Shown in pieces: positions 56,982-64,000 of a DNA stretch of 64,000 nucleotides. The translations under genes and the position numbers were made by a program. The stretch is from Heloderma charlesbogerti. Taxonomy: Eukaryota > Chordata > Lepidosauria > Squamata > Helodermatidae. The stretch covers positions 1,736,001-1,800,000 of the forward strand of contig JANEZZ010000307.1 in NCBI GenBank assembly GCA_026122225.1. Reading direction: 5' to 3'. Every line of letters begins with the position of its first letter. The stretch's first letter is position 1. A model generated the notes under the pieces. It saw nothing but the letters and a program-made list of their open reading frames with translations, searched no databases and was not told the origin of the DNA.

Positions 56982-57206
56982 TCACCCGTTCTGGCTCTTT
57001 TGGTTTTCTCCTTTGTGTATTTGATTCATTTTATTTGGGCATTCATGCCACCAATGTCTATCTTGTCCACACTGGGCACACTGTGCCTCTGCTTCTGCTG
57101 GGTCTTCTTTTCCTCGCCCATGTCTTCTTGGGTCTCTGGGTCGAGGGTATCCTGGCGATAGGCATCTAAAAGATGCTCCAAGTACGCTCTGGGGCCTTGG
57201 TGGCAC
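56982..57206 (-). pseudogene. Retroviral gag nucleocapsid remnant
   Basis: A minus-strand frame of 74 codons with a single CCHC zinc knuckle, Cys-x2-Cys-x4-His-x4-Cys (CAQCGQDRHWWHEC), preceded by Arg/Pro-rich and followed by Lys-rich sequence. A single knuckle is typical of gammaretroviral (class I) gag; lentiviruses and betaretroviruses have two. The matrix and capsid parts are not recognised upstream. Confidence 0.7.
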
Positions 57207-57291
57207 CTTGCAGCACTTTAGACACTTTGGTCATATTAACTGACTTCTTCATACCTGCCTTTACGGCTTTTAACAGCAGGGTTTGATACTG

Positions 57292-57690
57292 ATACTATAA
57301 AGCCCTAAACATTTGAGGACCAGGGTACATGAGAGAGTGCCTTCTCCCTTATCAACCTGCCTGGTCATTGAGGTCATCAGATGGGATGTTCCTGGTGGTT
57401 CTTCATTGACCTATGGCCCGACTAGAGTACACCCAGAGTAGAGCCTTCAGTGTGGTGGCTTCCTTTCTGTGGAATTCCCTGCCTCTGGAGGTCAGGCAGG
57501 CACCAACAGACATCTTTATTCCAAGAAGCCTTGCGTGATGGACCAGACACAGGTTTTTATTGGTATTCCATACCCCCCCACCAAAAAAAACTTTTGATGG
57601 TGTTTTATTCTTTGTATCTTTTATTGCTCCCTGCTCCAGAATTTGCTTAGATGTGGAGTGGTATATAAATACTGTAAATAAATAATAAAA
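57292..57690 (+). pseudogene. L2-type LINE 3' end
   Basis: Contains the 'tataaagccctaaacatttg' block, then a frameshifted FLWNSLPLEVRQ-like block near 57465-57500 and a 3' tail with ggtatataaatactgtaaat and aataaataa. Decayed and 5'-truncated. Confidence 0.6.
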
Positions 57691-57699
57691 TTAAATCCA

Positions 57700-58208
57700 C
57701 CATATGCTATGATCCCTGGGATCGCTCTCTAAATGAATGAATGAATGAATACATTTATTTCCAATATCCTGAGATATGATTTTCAAATGTGATATGTGGT
57801 TTTGATATCTGAGTTTAGTGTTAAGTGTTTGACAGTGGATACAGTGACATGCATCTCCTCAAGGGCTCTTACTGAGAACTTTCCTTACCTGAGAACATGG
57901 GAATACCAATGTTTGAACTTAAGACTTTATCCACGCAAAGTGTAGGCTTTGATACCAAGGGCAATAGGCATGAATAGAGCATTCCACTTAATAAAAGAAG
58001 AAGAAAAAAGGCCCCCAGGTTTGTAAAAGGAAAATGCGATGGGACACAATTTTGTCTTAATATTACCTGGGGCACCATCCAATGCGGCTGCTGAGCCTCT
58101 GCTCTTTCTCTTGTGCCCACAGGACTCATTGCAAGCACAACAGGAAGTTAGTGCTTCCTAAAATAACCCTGGAAACAAGCCGAAATGTTCATTTCCAGAA
58201 CAGGACAG
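57700..58208. other. Spacer, no gene recognised
   Basis: Short (ATGA)n tract at about 57733-57752. Nothing else supported. Confidence 0.55.
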
Positions 58209-58216
58209 GTCAGCGG

Positions 58217-59368
58217 TAGGGATGGACAAAAGTCCCTTACCTGAACCCGATGCTTGCTTTGCGGTAGGGGGGGAGGCGCTCCGTCCCTCCTCCCGAAATT
58301 CTGGCCGGGGGGGAGGCGCCCCGTCCCTCCCCACCGAAATTCTGGCCGGGGGGGAGGCGCCCCGTCCCTCCCCACCAAAATTCTGGCCGGGGGGGAGGCG
58401 CCCTGTCCCTCCGGCCGCGAAACCTCGTCTCCTGCTGGGACGCAAATGGTGGAGGCCGTAGCCGCTGCCATTTGCATCCCTGCAGTCAGCCGTGATAGGC
58501 TATGTAAATGTTTACATAGCCTATCACGGCTGACTTAAAAAAAAAAGCGCATATGCAAATGGCGGTGCCCATGGGCGCCGCCATTTGCGTTCCTTATTTT
58601 GGCACGTGTAGTCTACGTAAACATTTACATAGACTACGGCGAAAATAAGGGCAATGCTATTTGCGTTCCCCTTATTTCCGCCGTAGTCTACATAAATGTT
58701 TACGTAGACTACACGTGCCAAAATAAGGAATGCAAATGGCGGCGCCCATGGGCGCCGCTATTTGCGTACGCACTTCCCCCCCCCAAAGTCAGCCATGATA
58801 GGCTACATAAAGATTTACATAGCCTATCACGGTGTTTTTTAAAATCTAGCTGTGATAGGCTACGTAAATCTTTACGTAGCCTATCACGTCTGTTTGTTTG
58901 TTTGTTTTTACTTGGAAATGGTGGCGGTGGCAGCCGGTCAGAAGACGGGCCGCCACTGCCGCCGAACCGCCACCGAACCGCTGCCGAACCGCCGCCGGAG
59001 CCGCCGCCAGGGACATTCGAGCAAGGTAAGTCCCGTCCCGGGGGGGTGGCGGGGGGGTGGCAGACCATTTCTCCACCAATTTCAGGGGGCCAAATGCGCT
59101 GGCATTCGGCCTCCCTGAGATTCGTGGAGAAATTCTCTGACATCCCTACTCAGGACGCCATTTGCGTCTGCAGCAGCCCGGCAGCAGCCAGAGCCGCCGC
59201 TGCCGGAGCTGAAGCCGCCACCAGAGCCACAGCCAGGTAGGCTCCGTTTTGCAGGGCTTTTGTGGGGTGGAGGGGAAGGGGGCTCCGTTCCGCCATGGAT
59301 TCCGGGGGGCTGAATTCACTGGACTTCAGCCCCACTGGGATCCGTGGTGGAATTCTCTAACATCCCTA
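58217..59368 (+). mobile_element. PF19: composite PF element with three ends
   Basis: The outer edges are flanked by a perfect 8-bp duplication gtcagcgg (58209-58216 and 59369-59376). Inside, a full X-to-Y element appears to end at 59148 (TTCTCTGACATCCCTA). It is followed by ctcaggac and a second, partial Y half (59149-59368) with its own exon-like block, donor-like CCAG|GTAGGCTCC near 59236 and Y end TTCTCTAACATCCCTA. The main part has a typical large palindrome (about 58547-58772) and hairpin pairs. Arms use the cccatgggcgcc variant. Confidence 0.85.
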
Positions 59369-59376
59369 GTCAGCGG

Positions 59377-59780
59377 AGCTCCCTTCTGCGAGCTCCGTAA
59401 TCACCATTCTGGAACTGAGCATTTTGGCTTGATTCTGATGTTTGCCAGAACTGCCAGCTTCCCGCTGTGCTAGCCACGGGCCCTGCTAGCACAGAGGCAG
59501 CACTAGATACTGCCCCTTGCCCCCAGCATAATTTCTCAACAGAAATTATCCCCATCCCCATGAAGTTGCTATTGGGTCATGGGAGAAAACATACTGCCAT
59601 GGTTCCTGTGTGTTTCCTCCCACAGGGCAAATACCGGTTTCAAGGTAGGTGGAGGGATTCCACCTGGGGAAACAGTGTGAGGGAGGGCTGATCCCCTCCC
59701 CCTGTACTGTCCTCCCAATCTCACTGGTCCCCTCTTCCATTGAGCCCTTGGTCGACCGAACACTTAAGACACACATCTGA
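59377..59780. other. Spacer, no gene recognised
   Basis: Mixed-composition sequence; nothing supported. Confidence 0.55.
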
Positions 59781-59784
59781 GCTG

Positions 59785-60150
59785 TATTTGTTCATTTAGT
59801 ATTTATATCCTGCTTTTCTGCCAAAAGTTGATGCTCAAGACGGCTAACAGTAAAATCCAGATTAAAAACAAAATCTTAATTAAAACATAACATAAAACCA
59901 AATAACAGCACTATTAAAAAATCAACAATAAAAGAAGTAAACAGCACCAAATAAATCGTCCTTCAGCAACAGATCAACTTATATGCCAAAGGCCTGCCTG
60001 AATAAAAACATCTTTGCCTTCCAGCAGAAGGGTAACAGAGAGGGGGCCAACCTAGCTTCCCTTGGCAAGGAGTTCCAGAGCCTGGGAGCAGCTACTGAGA
60101 AGGCCCTTTCTCATGTCCCCACCAAACATGCCTCTGATGGTGGTCATACT
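59785..60150 (-). pseudogene. L2-type LINE 3' end (minus)
   Basis: The minus strand encodes AFSVAAPRLWNSLP (about 60065-60110), then a FLFRQAF end block (about 59998-60020), the diagnostic end of L2 ORF2. Its 3' UTR and tail follow toward 59785. This stretch is better preserved than the other L2 scraps, but upstream coding sequence is absent. Confidence 0.7.
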
Positions 60151-60338
60151 GAGTGAGATAGGGGCCTTACCACACACGGCTCTGTATCCATTTCTTGCTT
60201 CCACTTCCTGTTGTGTTGAATAGTAGTGACATACTTCAGAGTTGTATTGTTTCGGGTTGTGTTTTTTTTATCACCTCCTTGTCCAATCACCTCCATTCTG
60301 GCCTTGACTGAAGGAAGTCCTTATGTGGACAATTCAGC

Positions 60339-60460
60339 CATATGAAGCTACCTTATACTGAGTCAGACCATTGGTCTGTCTATCCTAGAACAGTTGGCTC
60401 TGACTAGCAGTGGTTCCTAAAGGTCTCAGGAAAAAGTCTTGTCAGCAATGCTACCTGAGC
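60339..60460 (-). repeat. Truncated tRNA-derived SINE body
   Basis: Matches the body of the SINE at 36353 (ccttatactgagtcagacca, ttggtctgtctatcc) but lacks the tRNA-like head. Confidence 0.55.
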
Positions 60461-60639
60461 AGAGTCAGCTAAAGACATTTTTCTGCCTGAGGCAGTGACA
60501 TAAATGCCCTCTCCCTACTCTGGCTATGCCATAATGACAGGGTGCCCCCAAAACTGAGATCCTCTTCTTTATTTCATTTCTGTAACTCCTAATAGCCAAT
60601 GCTGTCTGGGTGGGTTCACAAAAATTACGTTGTATGAAA

Positions 60640-60785
60640 TATTTTATCTGGGTGTGTGCCAGGGATTGAATATGAAGGGTACTGTTGCACTCATGTTCTG
60701 CTTGTGGGTTTCCTGTCGACAGCTGGTTGGCCACTGTGTGAACAGAATGCTGGACGGGGTGGACCTCTTCTTATGTTCTTCTGAA
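60640..60785 (+). repeat. CR1-like LINE 3' end
   Basis: Contains cactcatgttctgcttgtgg, ggttggccactgtgtgaaca and the terminal ctcttcttatgttctt; same family as 18837-19030. Confidence 0.5.
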
Positions 60786-60789
60786 ACTT

Positions 60790-61190
60790 TTCTTCACTGA
60801 AAACTTGTGATCTCCCAGTGAAACATGGGAGCAAAGACTGCTCAAGACTGCTGCCTAGAAAGGACTCTACCCTGAAGGGAGTCCGTTTGAAATAATAATA
60901 ATAAAAAATGAAAACATCTTACCTAGTTGTTTATGGGGCTGTCTCTGAGTCTGTTAGTTTGTCATACACATTCCCATATGCAATCACTGAATGTTAATGC
61001 ATCTGAAAAATCAATGTGAGGGCTGAATCAGCCCTGAGGAACCTTCTCTTCATGTTTAAAAAGAGGGAAATACCTGGCTATTTTCCAGGCACAGCTAGGC
61101 CTGGAGAGAGAAATATTCATGAGAGAAATATTGAAGAGTTTGGCAGATTTAATGTTCAGTCTTTGCACATTTACTGCTTTGTAAATAGTG
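60790..61190. other. Spacer upstream of the BovB LINE
   Basis: AT-rich; the exact 5' start of BovB is uncertain and placed near 61190, where recognisable 5' UTR sequence begins. Confidence 0.5.
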
Positions 61191-64000
61191 GGCCCCCTTC
61201 ATGGATCACTGCCTTGTTGTGGCGAAGGGGCTTGCGTAACTCAGTGAAGCCATAAGCTATGCCGTGCAGGGCCACCCAAGACGGACAGGTCATGGCAGAG
61301 AGTTCTGACAAAATGTGGTCCACTGGAGAAGGAAATGGCAACCCACTCCAGTATTCTTGCCAAGAAAACCCCATGGAACGTATCACAAGGCTAAAAGATA
61401 TGACGCTGGAAGATGAGCCCCTCAGGTTGGAAGGTGTCCAATATGCTACTGGGGAAGAGCAGAGGGTATTTCCAAGTAGCGCCAGAAAGAGTGAAGCGGC
61501 TGGGCCAAACCCGAAAGGACACTCAGCTGTGGATGTGTCTGGCGGTGAAAAGAAAATCCGATGCTGTAAAGAACAATATTGTTTAGGAACCTGGAATGTC
61601 AGATCAATGAATCAAGGTAAGCTGGAGGTGGTCAAAGATGAGATGGCAAGATTGAACATCGACATCTTGGGAATCAGCGAACTAAAATGGACAGGCATGG
61701 GCGAATTTAATTCAGGTGACCATCATATCTACTATTGTGGGCAAGAATCCCTTAGAAGAAATGGAGTAGCACTCATAGTCAACAAAAGGGTGGGAAAAGC
61801 AGTACTGGGGTACAATCTTAAAAATGATAGAATGATCTCAGTACGAATCCAAGGCAAACCATTCAACATCACAGTAATTCAAGTCTATGCCCCAACCACT
61901 GAGGCCGAAGAAGCTGAGGTTGATCGGTTCTATGAAGACCTACAACACCTTCTAGAACTAACACCAAAAAAAGATGTCCTCTTTATCATAGGGGATTGGA
62001 ATGCTAAAGTAGGAAGTCAAGAAATCACTGGGATAACAGGCAGGCATGGCCTTGGTGTACAAAATGAAGCAGGACAAAAGCTAATAGAGTTTTGCCAAGA
62101 GAACATGCTGATCATAGCAAACACTCTTTTCCAACAGCACAAGAGGCGACTCTACACATGGACGTCACCAGATGGTCAATATCGAAATCAGATTGATTAT
62201 GTCCTTTGCAGCCAAAGATGGAGAAGCTCCATACAGTCAGTCAAAACAAGACCTGGAGCTGACTGTGGCTCAGATCATGAGCTGCTTCTTGCAAAATTTC
62301 GGCTTAAATTGAAGAACGTCGGGAAAACCACTAAACCGTTCAGGTATGACCTAAATCATATCCCTGATGAATATACAGTGGAGGTGAGGAATAGATTTCA
62401 GGGATTAGACCTGATAGACAGAGTGCCTGAGGAACTATGGACGGAGGTCCGTAACATTGTTCAGGAGGCAGCAACGAAATCCGTCCCAAAGAAAAAGAAA
62501 TGTAAGAAAGCCAAGTGGCTGTCAGATGAGGCTTTACAAGTAGCTCACGAAAGAAGGGAAGCGAAAAGCAAGGGAGAAAGGGGAAGATACACCCAACTGA
62601 ATGCAGAGTTCCAGAGAATAGCAAGGAGAGACAAGAAGGCCTTCTTAAATGAACAATGCAAAGAAATCGAGGAAAACAACAGAATGGGAAAGACTAGAGA
62701 TCTCTTCAAGAAAATTGGAGATCTCAAGGGAACGTTTTGTGCCAAGACGGGCATGATAAAGGACAAAGAAGGCAGGGACCTAACAGAAGCAGATGAGATT
62801 AAGAAGAGGTGGCAAGAATACACAGAAGAACTATACAGGAAAGATCTGAATGTCCCTGATAGCCATGATAGTGCGGTCATTGAACTTGAGCCGGACATCC
62901 TAGAGAGTGAAGTCAAGTGGGCCTTAGGAAGCATTAGTAACAACAAAGCTAGCGGAGATGACAGTATTCCAGCCGAGCTATTTAAAATCCTAGAAGATGA
63001 TGCTGTTAAAGTGCTGCATTCAATATGCCAACAAATCTGGAACACTCAACAGTGGCCACAAGACTGGAAAAGGTCAGTTTACATTCCAATTCCAAAGAAG
63101 GGCAACGCCAAAGAGTGTTCAAACTACCGCACCATTGCGCTCATTTCACATGCCAGCAAGGTGATGCTCAAAATCCTACAAGCTAGGCTTCAGCAGTATG
63201 CGAACCGAGAACTACCGGAAGTACAAGCTGGGTTTAGAAGAGGCAGAGGAACTAGAGATCAAATCGCCAACATTCGCTGCATCATGGAGAAAGCAAGAGA
63301 ATTCCAGAAAAACGTCTATTTCTGCTTCATTGACTACGCTAAAGCCTTTGATTGTGTGGATCACAACAAACTGTGGCAAATTCTTAAAGAGATGGGAGTA
63401 CCAGACCACCTTACCTGTCTCCTGAGAAACCTGTACGAGGATCAAGAAGCAACAGTAAGAACCACACATGGAACAACCGAGTGGTTCAAAATTGGGAAAG
63501 GAGTACGACAAGGCTGCATATTGTCACCCTGCTTATTTAACTTATATGCAGAGTACATCATGAGAAATGCCGGGTTGGATGAATCAGAGGTTGGAATTAA
63601 GATTGCCGGGAGAATTATCAACAACCTCCGATATGCAGACGATACCACCCTAATGGCAGAAAGCGAAGAGGATCTCAAGAGCCTCTTGTTGAGGGTGGAA
63701 GAGGAGAGTGCAAAAGCTGGTTTGAAACTCAACATTAAAAAAACTAAGATCATGGCATCTGGCCCTATCACTTCCTGGCATATAGAAGGGGAAGAAATGG
63801 AAGCAGTGACAGATTTTACTTTCTTGGGCTCCAAGATCACCGCAGACGGTGACTGTAGCCATGAAATTAAAAGACGCTTGCTCCTTGGGAGGAAAGCTAT
63901 GGCCAACCTAGACAGCATAGTAAGAAGCAGAGACATCACCTTGCCTATAAAGGTCCGTCTAATCAAAGCTATGGTTTTCCCAGTAGTAATGTATGGCTGT
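61190..64000 (+). mobile_element. BovB (RTE clade) LINE, 5' portion, runs off the window
   Basis: Contains the 5' UTR-like segment catggatcactgccttgttg and the BovB-diagnostic block ggagaaggaaatggcaaccc near 61325. The endonuclease/reverse-transcriptase ORF follows. BovB is abundant in squamates and known for horizontal transfer between reptiles and ruminants. This copy is not the usual 5'-truncated kind: it keeps the whole N-terminal coding region. The 3' end, tail and target-site duplication lie beyond the window. The short 3' copy at 16440 shows what that end looks like in this genome. Confidence 0.85.
61259..64000 (+). CDS. BovB ORF: AP endonuclease and reverse transcriptase (open, 3' partial)
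   Basis: Reading from ATG 61259 (MPCRATQDG...; in-frame ATGs also at 61292, 61313 and 61373, with an in-frame TAA two codons before 61259), all 914 codons are open to the last base. The APE-type endonuclease occupies about residues 109-345: GTWNVRSM (110), SELKW, VYAPT, GDWNAK (Asp246), QIDYVL and SDHE (Asp339-His340). The reverse transcriptase spans about residues 560-900: YIPIPKKG, ALISHASKV, FIDYAKAFD (Asp692), RQGCILSPCLFNLY and YADD (Tyr792, Asp794-795). All key catalytic residues are present. The usual BovB protein is around 1,000 residues or more, so the C-terminus is still to come. It nicks target DNA and reverse-transcribes its own or SINE RNA in the nucleus. Confidence 0.85.
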   Translation, partial: MPCRATQDGQVMAESSDKMWSTGEGNGNPLQYSCQENPMERITRLKDMTLEDEPLRLEGVQYATGEEQRVFPSSARKSEAAGPNPKGHSAVDVSGGEKKIRCCKEQYCLGTWNVRSMNQGKLEVVKDEMARLNIDILGISELKWTGMGEFNSGDHHIYYCGQESLRRNGVALIVNKRVGKAVLGYNLKNDRMISVRIQGKPFNITVIQVYAPTTEAEEAEVDRFYEDLQHLLELTPKKDVLFIIGDWNAKVGSQEITGITGRHGLGVQNEAGQKLIEFCQENMLIIANTLFQQHKRRLYTWTSPDGQYRNQIDYVLCSQRWRSSIQSVKTRPGADCGSDHELLLAKFRLKLKNVGKTTKPFRYDLNHIPDEYTVEVRNRFQGLDLIDRVPEELWTEVRNIVQEAATKSVPKKKKCKKAKWLSDEALQVAHERREAKSKGERGRYTQLNAEFQRIARRDKKAFLNEQCKEIEENNRMGKTRDLFKKIGDLKGTFCAKTGMIKDKEGRDLTEADEIKKRWQEYTEELYRKDLNVPDSHDSAVIELEPDILESEVKWALGSISNNKASGDDSIPAELFKILEDDAVKVLHSICQQIWNTQQWPQDWKRSVYIPIPKKGNAKECSNYRTIALISHASKVMLKILQARLQQYANRELPEVQAGFRRGRGTRDQIANIRCIMEKAREFQKNVYFCFIDYAKAFDCVDHNKLWQILKEMGVPDHLTCLLRNLYEDQEATVRTTHGTTEWFKIGKGVRQGCILSPCLFNLYAEYIMRNAGLDESEVGIKIAGRIINNLRYADDTTLMAESEEDLKSLLLRVEEESAKAGLKLNIKKTKIMASGPITSWHIEGEEMEAVTDFTFLGSKITADGDCSHEIKRRLLLGRKAMANLDSIVRSRDITLPIKVRLIKAMVFPVVMYGC

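Larger units (their letters stand above)
55377..57206 (-). mobile_element. Broken gammaretrovirus-like endogenous retrovirus (minus)
   Basis: Minus-strand order from high to low coordinates: a gag nucleocapsid piece (57206-56982), an integrase C-terminal piece (about 56790-56600), unrecognised sequence, a polypurine tract, and an LTR-like end (55785 to about 55386). Protease, RT, most of integrase and envelope are missing or unrecognisable, and the surviving pieces have frameshifts and stops, so it cannot be functional. The nearby GCTGACCGTACGC-type direct repeat (about 56408 and 56489) lies in the non-coding part. No 5' LTR is visible to the right. Confidence 0.65.

Noticed and set aside
57450..57650. 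Short + strand ORF beginning MWWLPFCGIP.
   Set aside because: It is a shifted frame over the L2 ORF2 C-terminal block; the L2 match explains the sequence.

Overview
This is vertebrate nuclear DNA, almost certainly from a squamate reptile (lizard or snake). A BovB-type RTE LINE, a tRNA-derived SINE of the squamate ACA/MIR-like type, several L2 and CR1 LINE remnants, a DIRS-like retrotransposon and many hAT-like MITEs share the window. Nothing looks bacterial: there are no operons or ribosome-binding sites, and the AT-rich spacers are broken by microsatellites. I found no host protein-coding exon, tRNA or rRNA gene I could defend. The only long, clean coding sequence is the BovB open reading frame at the right edge.

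The dominant feature is one family of palindrome-rich, CpG-rich elements, here called PF. Nineteen copies or pieces (PF1 to PF19) make up roughly 15 kb, close to a quarter of the window. Each starts with TAGGGATG and ends with CATCCCTA or a close variant. Most are flanked by an 8-bp target-site duplication, 11 to 13 of them convincing, as expected of hAT transposons. The two ends differ beyond the short inverted repeat. The 'X' end reads TAGGGATGTACGAAAGTCAC and the 'Y' end reads roughly TAGGGATGTCGGAGAATTTC. Here '+' means X to Y and '-' means Y to X. Between the ends lies a hierarchy of hairpins built on CTACGTAAA...TTTACGTAG cores, inside a larger palindrome of about 250 bp. Each end also carries an exon-like CpG-rich segment with an outward-facing splice-donor consensus (CAGGTAAGT type).

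Layout. 1-4.2 kb: AT-rich sequence with a decayed CR1 and an L2 3' end. 4.2-5.1: PF1. 5.1-7.3: no recognised gene. 7.4-8.3: GC-rich degenerate repeats. 8.3-8.85: PF2. 8.85-13.4: a decayed tyrosine-recombinase (DIRS/Ngaro-like) retrotransposon with gag, RT/RNase H, recombinase and SGNH-hydrolase remnants. 14.6-31.8: eight more PF copies, a BovB 3' end with a clear duplication, a CR1-like 3' end and a broken BED-finger hAT fragment. 32.6-37.8: two MITEs with the same terminal octamer but different interiors. 38.3-44.2: PF11 and PF12. 45.7-48.4: L2 fragment, hAT-like MITE, SINE and a long compound microsatellite. 48.6-52.3: a minus-strand L2 LINE split by three nested PF copies. 53.6-55.4: PF16 to PF18. 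55.4-57.2: a broken minus-strand gammaretrovirus-like endogenous retrovirus. 58.2-59.4: composite PF19. 59.8-61.2: L2, SINE and CR1 scraps. 61.2-64.0: the 5' part of a BovB LINE whose ORF is open to the window end.

The elements interact by insertion. PF copies landed inside older L2 sequence, and recombination or fold-back events made chimeric PF ends and new palindromes. The intact BovB supplies the kind of reverse transcriptase that could mobilise SINE-like RNAs. Family names rest on motif recognition by eye; I could not search any database.
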